Shown piece after piece: positions 1 through 8,400 of a DNA stretch of 33,649 bases. This DNA is from an uncultured Campylobacterota bacterium. GTDB lineage: Bacteria; Campylobacterota; Campylobacteria; Campylobacterales; Arcobacteraceae. Every line of letters begins with the position of its first letter. Within the stretch, counting starts at the first letter, position 1. Location of the stretch: the NCBI GenBank assembly GCA_903821805.1, contig CAIJNA010000180.1:1-33649 (forward strand), given 5' to 3'. Position numbers and translations under genes: made by a program. The notes below the pieces were generated by a model that saw only the letters and a program-made list of their open reading frames with translations, had not been told where the DNA came from and searched no databases.

Positions 1-870
1 CTCCAACGGGTCACAATAGACATCATCGACACGTCTTATGATCCCATCAACCCTTTTTAGACCATTAAGATTTTTAAGCCATAACTGATTGTTTTTTGTT
101 AGTAGATCTTCACCCTGAACTAATGTTAATCCCAGGAATGCACTTAAATAAGAATGTTCAAAATATGTTTCATTGTGTGGACCAGGAGTTAGCAGTGCTA
201 TAAGCGGATTTGTACTATTTGTTTTTGTAGATGCTTTTAGCATGTTTTTAAAATTATCTACATATCTTGAAAGTTTCTTGATATTTGTATTCGGATAAAG
301 ATCGTTTGCAATTGTATTCATTGTTAAACGATTCTCTATAGCATAACCAAGACCAGATGGAGCAGATGTTCTGTCTGTTATTACCCAAAATTTACCATCA
401 GGTCCCCTGCTAATGTCGCTCGCATAAAACTTTAAAGTATAATAATCTTTGTTTTTAAAGTTGTAAACCTCAGGTATAAAACCTTTGTGAGCAAAAATAA
501 TTTCCGCAGGTACAATGCCATCTTTTAAAAGTTTTTGCTCTGTATATATGTCTTTAAAAATTAAATCTAAAAGCTTAGCTCTTTGTTTTAATCCTAAAGA
601 AATTTCATTCCATTCCCTTTCTTCTATAATAAAAGGTATGGGGTCTAGATTCCATTTTCGATTGTTTCCATCTGGATCGTTGTAAATATTATATGTAACG
701 CCATTATCTTCAAGTCTCCAGTCTATTTCAACTTGCTTTTGCGCAAGTTGTTTGAGACCTACAAATGAAAGGCTATTTGCAATATCTATCCAGTGATTTT
801 TAATGCTGCAATTTTCATCGAACATTTCATCAAAAGGAGAGTTTAGTTTACAATTTTCGAAAATATCCAT
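1..870 (-). CDS. Circularly permuted type 2 ATP-grasp protein, partial (N-terminal 290 residues)
   Basis: An open frame runs from an ATG at 870 leftwards off the window edge without a stop, so only the first 290 codons are visible. The translation carries hallmarks of the circularly permuted ATP-grasp family: LTPGPHNETYFEHSYL near residues 227-242, and DGIIRRVDDVYCDPLE at 275-290, exactly at the edge. ATP-grasp enzymes form amide or peptide bonds through an acyl-phosphate, but the substrate of this family is unknown. It begins 4 bp after the stop of the transglutaminase/DUF2126 gene and has no clear Shine-Dalgarno of its own, so translational coupling is likely. The two proteins are recurrent neighbours in bacteria. 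The remaining catalytic part and any alpha-E partner would lie left of the window. Family assignment is firm; function is inference. Confidence 0.9.
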   Translation of the reverse strand, partial: MDIFENCKLNSPFDEMFDENCSIKNHWIDIANSLSFVGLKQLAQKQVEIDWRLEDNGVTYNIYNDPDGNNRKWNLDPIPFIIEEREWNEISLGLKQRAKLLDLIFKDIYTEQKLLKDGIVPAEIIFAHKGFIPEVYNFKNKDYYTLKFYASDISRGPDGKFWVITDRTSAPSGLGYAIENRLTMNTIANDLYPNTNIKKLSRYVDNFKNMLKASTKTNSTNPLIALLTPGPHNETYFEHSYLSAFLGLTLVQGEDLLTKNNQLWLKNLNGLKRVDGIIRRVDDVYCDPLE

Positions 871-874
871 GGTT

Positions 875-3800
875 TTAAATCTTTGCAACCCATCTTTGTC
901 TTAAATCCATTGTATGTGGATATTCTGGATTAGTGCCAATTTTTTGAATATTAAATACTTTTCCTCCATCTTTGACAACAATTTTTCTTGTTTCATTGCT
1001 TGAAGAATTATGCGGTGCAACTACAGGAGCCGATTGTTCTACCACATCACCTTGTGAATGATTAAAATCCCAATATCTGTTTATTCTTCTAGATTCTGCT
1101 TCATAAGAATTTACAGGAAAGCTATCGTAAGTTCTTCCGCCTGGATGTGATACAAAGTAGTTAAAGCCACCTATTGATTTTGTATTCCAATTGTCAACAA
1201 CATCAAACGTTAATGGCGTATCAACTCCAATCGTAGGATGAAGTGCAGACCATGGTTGCCATGCACGATACCTTACTCCACATACAAATTCACCATGTGT
1301 AGCAGATTTAACCAATGGAATCTCAACTCCATTGCACGTAAGAGTGTATCTTTCTGGAACAAAATCTCTCACTTTTATTTGAAGTCTTTCAAGTGAACTG
1401 TCAACATATCGTGCAGTTCCTTGGCTACCACTTTCTTCGCCAAGAACATGCCATGGCTCAATAGCCGCTCTTATTTCTATATCCATATTTTCTATTTTTG
1501 TCATTCCATATAGCGGGAATCTAAATTCAAAGAATGGATCAAACCAGTCAAGCTTGAATGGATATCCCTCATCATTTAAATATTCGACAATACTTTTCAT
1601 ATCTTCTCTAACATAGTGCTCAAGAAGGAATTCATCATGAAGTCTCGTTCCCCATCTAACAAGTTTGTGCTGATAAGGTTTTTTCCAGAAAGCACTTACT
1701 AAAGCCCTAACTAAAAGCATTTGTAAAAGTGCCATTTCTCTATGAGGTGGCATATCGAAGGCTCTTAATTCTAGAATCCCTAGTCTTCCAGTGCTGCTAT
1801 CTGGTGAATAAAGTTTATCGATGCAAAATTCACTTCTGTGAGTATTTCCTGTTATGTCAGTAAGCATATGACGGAATAGTCTATCTGTTAACCAAAATGG
1901 AACTTCACCATCTTCAGGAATTTGAGAAAATGCGATTTCTAATTCATAAAGATTTTCAATTCTTCCCTCGTCAACTCTTGGTGCTTGACTTGTTGGCCCA
2001 ATAAATGCTCCACTGAAAAGATAAGAAAGACCTGGATGATGTTGCCAAAAAGTTATCAAGCTTTGAAGAAGTCTTGGATTTCTAAGTAGTGGACTATCGC
2101 TAGGTTTCATAGCGCCTATTGTAACGTGATTTCCGCCACCAGTTCCTGTGTGTTTTCCATCAAGCATAAATTTCTCAGTACCTAGTCTGCAAATTCTTGC
2201 ATCTTTATATAGCTTGATGAGATTGTCACTTAGTTCTTGCCATGAAGATGCCGGCTGAATATTTACTTCAATAACTCCTGGATCAGGAGTAACTTTGATT
2301 CTATCTGTTCTCAAATCATGAGGAGGCTCATAACCTTCCAAAATAATCGGCATATTTAAATATTTAGCAGTAACTTCAATAGATGAAATAAGGTCTAAAA
2401 ATTGTTCAGTATCTTCAATTGGTGGCAAGAAAAGACATAATTTTTTTTCTCTAATTTCTGCACACATCGCAGTTTTAACAAAAGCAGAGTATGTATTCAA
2501 TTGTGTTGTAGTGTCATCTATATTTTTTGCTCTTGATTCCACATTTTCTTTATAATTACCAAGCTCAGGATATGAAGCAAATAGGTCAAGTTCAAATCCT
2601 TTTTCAAGTTCAGTGTGAGGTTTTGCCAACAATGAATTAAGCGGAAGTCTTAGACCAAGCGGTGAATTTCCAGCTGATAGAAACATATGTTTTCTTCTAA
2701 ATTCCCATTTTGAAGTTAGCCATTTTGTTTTACCAAATCCAAGAGGAAGTACAAATCCAACCTCTTTATTAAGACCATTTGATAGTTTTTCAGCGATAGT
2801 TTGTCTCTCAAGTGAGTCTTTTAAGTCAAATTCCAAAGGATCAATATCAAGAGGCATTTCTGCTTCTTTCATGATGTAATAAACTGGATCCTCAAACGCA
2901 GGAACAATATTTTCGGGGCTAACTCCTAAAACTAAAGCTAGATGACTTAAAAATTGTTTCGCATCTTTTGTTTCAAATTTGTACTCTTTGTTTTTGTCCG
3001 CTAAAAGTTCAGGATTTTCCCAAACAGGAACTCCATCTTTTCTCCAATAAATACTTGTTTGCCATCTAGGAATCGGCTCACCTGGATACCATTTTCCTTG
3101 AGCATGATGAAGCAATCCACCATTTGTATATGAGCTTAAAAGTTGTCTTGAAAGATCATTTGCAAGCTTTCTTTTGTGTTCTCCATCTGCGGTTGTATTC
3201 CATTCTGGAGCTTCCATATCATCAATGCTAACAAAAGTAGGTTCACCACCCATCGTCAATCTAACATCATTTGCAACTAGATCCTCATCAACTTTGAATC
3301 CAAGCTCATAAATCTCTTTCCATTGCTCTTCTCTATATGGTTTAGTAACTCTAGGAGATTCGAAAATTCTTGTAACTTTGTTTTCAAATTCAAATTCCGT
3401 TTCACATTTATCGCTAGCACCTTCAATAGCATGAGCAGAATTGTAATGAGGAGTGCAAGCAAGTGGAATATGACCTTCGCCTGCAAAAAGACCACTTGTT
3501 GAATCTAATCCAACCCAACCCGCTCCAGGAATATATACTTCGGTCCAAGCGTGTAAATCAGTAAAGTCCTCTTCTGGTCCACTTGGTCCATCTAAAGATT
3601 TTTCGTCTGCTTTGAGTTGAACTAAATAGCCAGAAACAAACCTGCTTGCAAGCCCCAAATGTCTTAAAACTTGTACAAACAACCATGAGAAATCTCTACA
3701 GCTTCCAGTTTTACATTTTAAAGTGTGATCACAAGTTTGCACACCAACTTCAAGTCTTAATGTATAGTTTAAATATTCATATATTTTTTGATTTAGAGCA

Positions 3801-4237
3801 ACTAAAAAGTCAATAATTGGCTTTTCACCTATGTCAACCGTTGACACAAATTCTCTAATTGCAGCACTATCTTCATCTAGTTCAAGATATGGGAATAGTT
3901 CTTTTTTTAAATCGTCCTTGTAAGAAAATGGATAATTTGCAGCACTTTCTTCGACAAAGAAATCAAATGGATTGATAGTTATCATGTCAGCAATGATTTC
4001 AACATTAATGCTTAATTCAGTAGTCTTTTCAGGGAAAACCAATCTTGCCAAATAATTACCAAAAGGGTCTTGTTGCCAATTTATAAAATGATTTTCCGGT
4101 TTTATTTTAAGGGAATAAGCCTCGATTGGTGTCCTGCTGTGAGGAGCTGGACGAAGCCTTATTATGTGGGGACTTAGATTAACTGGTTTGTCATATTTGT
4201 AGCCCGTTTTATGAGATATTACAACTTTTAATGCCAT
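875..4237 (-). CDS. Transglutaminase-like / DUF2126 (glutamine-synthetase-like ligase) fusion protein
   Basis: A 1120-residue cytoplasmic protein with no signal peptide or membrane segment. Residues 1-100 match the bacterial transglutaminase N-terminal domain. Residues 150-260 form a transglutaminase/cysteine-peptidase core with a visible triad: C180 (GSCRDFSW), H229 (DLHAWTEVY) and D245 (GLDSTSG). From about residue 320 to the end lies the large DUF2126 region, with GGEPTF at 330-335, HTGTGGGNH at 696-704 and ELRAFD at 823-828. The last two resemble the metal/ATP-binding signatures of glutamine-synthetase-like carboxylate-amine ligases. The length is normal for this fusion. The start has a good Shine-Dalgarno (AAGGATG, 5 bases before ATG). 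It heads a two-gene or longer operon with the ATP-grasp gene. Comparative genomics has linked this group to peptide synthesis or peptide tagging, but I know of no confirmed substrate. Confidence 0.92.
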   Translation of the reverse strand: MALKVVISHKTGYKYDKPVNLSPHIIRLRPAPHSRTPIEAYSLKIKPENHFINWQQDPFGNYLARLVFPEKTTELSINVEIIADMITINPFDFFVEESAANYPFSYKDDLKKELFPYLELDEDSAAIREFVSTVDIGEKPIIDFLVALNQKIYEYLNYTLRLEVGVQTCDHTLKCKTGSCRDFSWLFVQVLRHLGLASRFVSGYLVQLKADEKSLDGPSGPEEDFTDLHAWTEVYIPGAGWVGLDSTSGLFAGEGHIPLACTPHYNSAHAIEGASDKCETEFEFENKVTRIFESPRVTKPYREEQWKEIYELGFKVDEDLVANDVRLTMGGEPTFVSIDDMEAPEWNTTADGEHKRKLANDLSRQLLSSYTNGGLLHHAQGKWYPGEPIPRWQTSIYWRKDGVPVWENPELLADKNKEYKFETKDAKQFLSHLALVLGVSPENIVPAFEDPVYYIMKEAEMPLDIDPLEFDLKDSLERQTIAEKLSNGLNKEVGFVLPLGFGKTKWLTSKWEFRRKHMFLSAGNSPLGLRLPLNSLLAKPHTELEKGFELDLFASYPELGNYKENVESRAKNIDDTTTQLNTYSAFVKTAMCAEIREKKLCLFLPPIEDTEQFLDLISSIEVTAKYLNMPIILEGYEPPHDLRTDRIKVTPDPGVIEVNIQPASSWQELSDNLIKLYKDARICRLGTEKFMLDGKHTGTGGGNHVTIGAMKPSDSPLLRNPRLLQSLITFWQHHPGLSYLFSGAFIGPTSQAPRVDEGRIENLYELEIAFSQIPEDGEVPFWLTDRLFRHMLTDITGNTHRSEFCIDKLYSPDSSTGRLGILELRAFDMPPHREMALLQMLLVRALVSAFWKKPYQHKLVRWGTRLHDEFLLEHYVREDMKSIVEYLNDEGYPFKLDWFDPFFEFRFPLYGMTKIENMDIEIRAAIEPWHVLGEESGSQGTARYVDSSLERLQIKVRDFVPERYTLTCNGVEIPLVKSATHGEFVCGVRYRAWQPWSALHPTIGVDTPLTFDVVDNWNTKSIGGFNYFVSHPGGRTYDSFPVNSYEAESRRINRYWDFNHSQGDVVEQSAPVVAPHNSSSNETRKIVVKDGGKVFNIQKIGTNPEYPHTMDLRQRWVAKI

Positions 4238-4264
4238 TGTTCATCCTTAATTTTGTTTACCTAA

Positions 4265-4284
4265 ATGAAATATTTTTATTTCAT
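4265..4284 (-). promoter_or_regulatory. Perfect 8-bp inverted repeat in the leader of the transglutaminase operon
   Basis: ATGAAATA and TATTTCAT are exact inverted repeats separated by TTTT, 28 bp upstream of the gene start. AT-rich -10-like boxes (TATATT or TATTAT on the minus strand, 4297-4305) lie just upstream, so the repeat would fall in the 5' leader or around the transcription start. It could be an operator or an mRNA hairpin. The rest of 4238-4526 shows no ORF. Confidence 0.35.
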
Positions 4285-4483
4285 CGTTTTGTTTCAAATA
4301 TAATAAAAGCTTTTTACTACACTTCATCCTAAAATAAAACTCAAAAAGTATGTAAATTGTATTTATACATTTATGAATTACATAAGTATATCCACCTTGA
4401 CTTGTTATTTTGTTTATTTAATTTGAATGAAAATCGCAATAATTGCCAAAAATATTGACTGAATTACACTAGAAGAATTTTTA

Positions 4484-4502
4484 TTGGATATAAAATATCC
4501 AA
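4484..4502 (-). terminator. Possible hairpin terminator after nadK
   Basis: TTGGATAT, AAA, ATATCCAA forms an 8-bp stem with a 3-base loop, 24 bases beyond the nadK stop. In the nadK direction the hairpin is followed by TAAAAATT, which is not a clean uridine run. It may be a weak terminator or only a chance AT-rich palindrome. Confidence 0.3.
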
Positions 4503-4526
4503 AATAGCTATTTTAAAGACAAATAT

Positions 4527-5414
4527 CTATTTACCCCAATTAAGTTTTTGATTTAAAACAGCAAAATAATCTCTTTCTTTTGCTCGTATTAGTTTAGATT
4601 TTAATGGAGCGATTTTGACTTTCACGATGTCACCTTTTTTTAATTCATATGTATCTTGACCATCAATAAGCACAAAAGCTCCATCTATATCATTTGTAGT
4701 AAGGGCGATTTCAAAATCTGATGGCAGCACTATTGGTCTTTGTGTTAAAGAGTGAGCTGAAATAGGAGTTACAATAAAGGCATCAGTTAACGGATAAACT
4801 ACAGGACCACCACTACTTAGATTATATGCAGTCGAGCCTGTTGGAGTTGAGATTACAAGCCCATCGCCATAGTAGCTATTGAATTTTTTGTTATCAACAA
4901 AAGCATCTATTGTTACCATGTGAGTAACAGATTTGCCTTTAATAACAATATCGTTAAATGCAACAGTATGAATATCATTAATTGATGCATTGATCATCAT
5001 TCTTTCATCAATTTTGTAGTCATCATTTAAAAAATTTGTTAAAAATAAATCAAGCTCTTCTGGCAATACGGAGGTTAAAAATCCTAATGTTCCAAGATTG
5101 ATTCCTAATATCGCTTTATTGAAATCTATACTTCTTCTTGCAACAGATATTAAAGTTCCATCGCCACCAATAGTTACAAGAAAATCACTTTTTTGAACAA
5201 GTTCGCTAAATGGATATCCATTTTCTTCACCTATCATCTCGGCACTAGTTTTATCCAAAATGGTTTTAATGCCGAAATTGTTGAAAGTTGACTTGATTGA
5301 CAGATAAACATCTTGTAAATCTTTACTATTAGGACGCAGAATTATCCCTGCTAATTTTTTTGCTGATAAAAGTTCTTGATTTTGTATTGATTTCATCCTT
5401 GGATTATATCTCAA
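4527..5414 (-). CDS. nadK: NAD kinase
   Basis: Phosphorylates NAD to NADP in the cytoplasm, supplying the cofactor used by GltBD and HemA nearby. The 295-residue protein has the family signatures: GGDGT at 83-87, NLGTLGFL at 106-113, NDIVI at 153-157 and GDGLVISTPTGSTAY at 182-196. Length matches epsilonproteobacterial NadK (about 285-295). The start is uncertain. The longest frame begins at a TTG (5414) with no Shine-Dalgarno. An ATG six codons later (5396, MKSIQ...) gives 289 residues and is the likelier start, although AAGG directly abuts it. A perfect TATAAT lies at 5408-5403, between the two candidates, so a transcript from it would begin at or near the ATG. The gene is divergent from gltB. 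Confidence 0.95.
   Translation of the reverse strand: MRYNPRMKSIQNQELLSAKKLAGIILRPNSKDLQDVYLSIKSTFNNFGIKTILDKTSAEMIGEENGYPFSELVQKSDFLVTIGGDGTLISVARRSIDFNKAILGINLGTLGFLTSVLPEELDLFLTNFLNDDYKIDERMMINASINDIHTVAFNDIVIKGKSVTHMVTIDAFVDNKKFNSYYGDGLVISTPTGSTAYNLSSGGPVVYPLTDAFIVTPISAHSLTQRPIVLPSDFEIALTTNDIDGAFVLIDGQDTYELKKGDIVKVKIAPLKSKLIRAKERDYFAVLNQKLNWGK
5403..5408 (-). promoter_or_regulatory. Candidate -10 box for nadK
   Basis: TATAAT reading leftwards, located inside the longest possible nadK frame and 7 bases before the internal ATG at 5396. If used, the nadK mRNA would be leaderless or nearly so. No recognisable -35 box. Confidence 0.35.
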
Positions 5415-5432
5415 AATGATAAATTTTTAATT

Positions 5433-5438
5433 TATAAT
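5433..5438 (+). promoter_or_regulatory. Candidate -10 box for gltBD
   Basis: Perfect TATAAT in the 81-bp nadK/gltB divergent gap, preceded by T-rich sequence rather than a consensus -35, as is usual in this group. It predicts a transcription start near 5445 and a leader of about 50 bases. Confidence 0.55.
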
Positions 5439-5495
5439 GAACAAAATCTTAAGTACCATTAGGACTTTAAAAATAAGATAAGAAAGTATTAATAA

Positions 5496-8400
5496 ATGGG
5501 ACACAATTATTTACCAAAAGCAGAGGGTTTATACGATCCAAGATTTGAAAAAGATGCATGTGGAGTTGGCTTCGTAGCAAATATTAAAGGTGTTAAATCT
5601 CATGAAATTATTCAAAAGGGTATAGAGCTTCTCATAAATCTTGAACATCGTGGTGCTGTAGGAGCTGAAAAGAATTCTGGTGATGGAGCCGGTATTTTGG
5701 TTCAAATGCCAGATAAATTTTTTAGAAAAATTGCAATGTTGCAAAACATTAATCTTCCAAGTTTTGGTAATTATGCTGTTGGTGTTGTCTTTATTCCAAG
5801 AGACCCGGAGGGCGGTTTGGAATGCCAAACAATAGTTGAAAATTGCATATCAGAACTTGGACTTGATTTTTTAGGATGGAGAAAAGTACCAACTGACAAT
5901 AGTTCTCTTGGTGACAGTGTTAAATCTACTGAGCCGCATATTTATCATATTTTCGTTGCAAAACCAAACCATATCATAGATAGTGATGCGTTTGAGAGAA
6001 AACTTTATGTTGCCAGAAAATATATTCAAACAGAAGTTACAAGTTCTGATATCAAGAGTAATGAATATTTTTATATACCATCACTTTCTTACAAAACAAT
6101 CCTTTATAAGGGCCAGTTAATTACGGCTCAATTACCTTTATTTTTTGCTGATTTAAATGATAAAGATTTTGAATCAGCGATTGCATTGGTTCACAGTAGA
6201 TTTTCAACTAACACATTCCCATCTTGGCCTTTGGCTCAGCCTTTTAGATATTTGGCACATAATGGAGAGATTAATACTTTACGGGGAAATATTAATTGGA
6301 TGAGGGCTCGACAATCATTGATTGAATCAAATCTTTTTTCACAAGATGATCTAGATAAAATTTATCCTTATTTGATAAATGAAAAAACTGGCTCTGACTC
6401 TTCAATTTTAGACAATGTAGTAGAACTTTTGACTTTAGCAGGCAGAACATTACCTCATGTTATGACTATGATGATCCCAGAAGCTTGGGAAAAAGACAAG
6501 CAAAATAACAAAGAAATAAGAGATTTTTATGAGTACCATGCGACATTAATGGAGCCATGGGATGGGCCAGCTTCTTTGGCGTTTACAGATGGTAAGTTTG
6601 TTGGGGCAACACTTGATAGAAATGGACTTAGACCATCGCGTTATATACTTACTAAAGATGATATTTTAGTTATGGCGTCAGAGCAAGGGGCTATTTATTT
6701 TCCACCAGAAGATGTTCTTTTAAAAGGAAGATTACAGCCTGGGAAAATGTTTTTAGTGAATCTTGATGAAGGACGAATTGTTCCTGATATTGAAATTAAA
6801 ACAATGCTTGCAAAAGGGCATCCTTACGGCGAATGGTTGGACGAATTAAAAATATCCCTTGATAATTTACCACTAAATAACCAAGTAAAGCAGCCAAACC
6901 ACAAAACTATTTTAAGAAGACAAAAGTGCTATGGATATACTATCGAAGATTTAAAAACGATCATTGCTCCAATGGCAAAAGATGGATATGAGGCAATTGG
7001 CTCAATGGGAAATGACGCAACTTTACCTGTATTGTCAAATAAAGCAGTAAATCTATTTAATTATTTTCATCAACTATTTGCTCAAGTTACAAATCCACCA
7101 ATCGATCCAATTAGAGAAGAAAGCGTTATGTCTCTTGTCAGCTTTATAGGTCAGCAAGGTAATTTATTTGAGCAAAACAAAAAAACAAAAAAATTTATTG
7201 AACTTCCTCAACCAATCCTAACAAATGAAAATCTGGAAAAATTAAGAGGAATCAATGAGTCAAATTTTAAAGCCATAACTATTGACCTTTTGTTTGATGT
7301 AAAAACTATAGGCTCTATGGAGCAACGACTAGTAGCAGTTCGGAATGCTGCACTAACTGCCGTTCAGAATGGTTTTCAAGTTATTATTTTATCTACAAGA
7401 GGTGTTGACAAAAAGCATGCTGCCATACCATCACTTTTAGCTATTAGTGCAGTACACCATCATTTGGTGGAACATGGTATGCGAACAAATTGTGGTATTG
7501 TGATTGAGTGTGGAGATGCAAGAGAAGTTCATCATTTTGCAACATTAATTGGTTATGGAGCTAATGCCATTAATCCATATTTGGCATTTGAAACAATTGA
7601 AGATTTGAGAAAAAGAACATTGATTGATGAGCATTTAAGTAGCGAGAATGCAACAAAAAACTATATCAATGCTATTGAAAAAGGTTTATTGAAGATCATG
7701 TCAAAAATGGGCATTTCAACTATTCAATCATATACAGGGGCTCAAATCTTTGAAGCTGTAGGGCTTAGTGATGAAGTTGTTGCGAAATATTTCAAAGGGA
7801 CAGCAAGTAGATTAAGTGGTATTGGAATAAATGAGATTGAAGCTGAGGTTTTGATTTGTCATGAAGTTGCTTTTAGTGAAGATAATGTTGAGTCCACAGA
7901 TTTAAGTGTTGGAGGACTTTACTCCTATAGACAAAGAGGTGAAAAGCATCAATATACGCCAGAAAATATTTTCTTACTTCAGCAGTCAGCAAGAACAAAT
8001 GATTATGAAGTATTTAAGCAATATTCAAAAACATTAGATTACCAAGCCGATAATTTATTAAATTTAAGAGGTTTGCTGGATTTTAAAAAACAAGCACCGA
8101 TCTCAATTGATGAGGTTGAAAGTGTTGAGGAGATAAGAAAAAGATTCGCAACAGGCGCTATGAGTTATGGTTCAATTTCACTTGAAGCTCATCAAACAAT
8201 GGCAATAGCAATGAATGCAATTGGCGCAAAGAGCAATACTGGTGAAGGTGGTGAAGACCCACTTAGATTTAAGCCTTTTGCAAACGGAGACAATGCAAAC
8301 TCTTCTATTAAACAAGTTGCAAGTGGTAGATTTGGTGTAACCATGAATTATTTGGTAAATGCCAAAGAGATCCAAATAAAAATGGCACAAGGTGCAAAAC

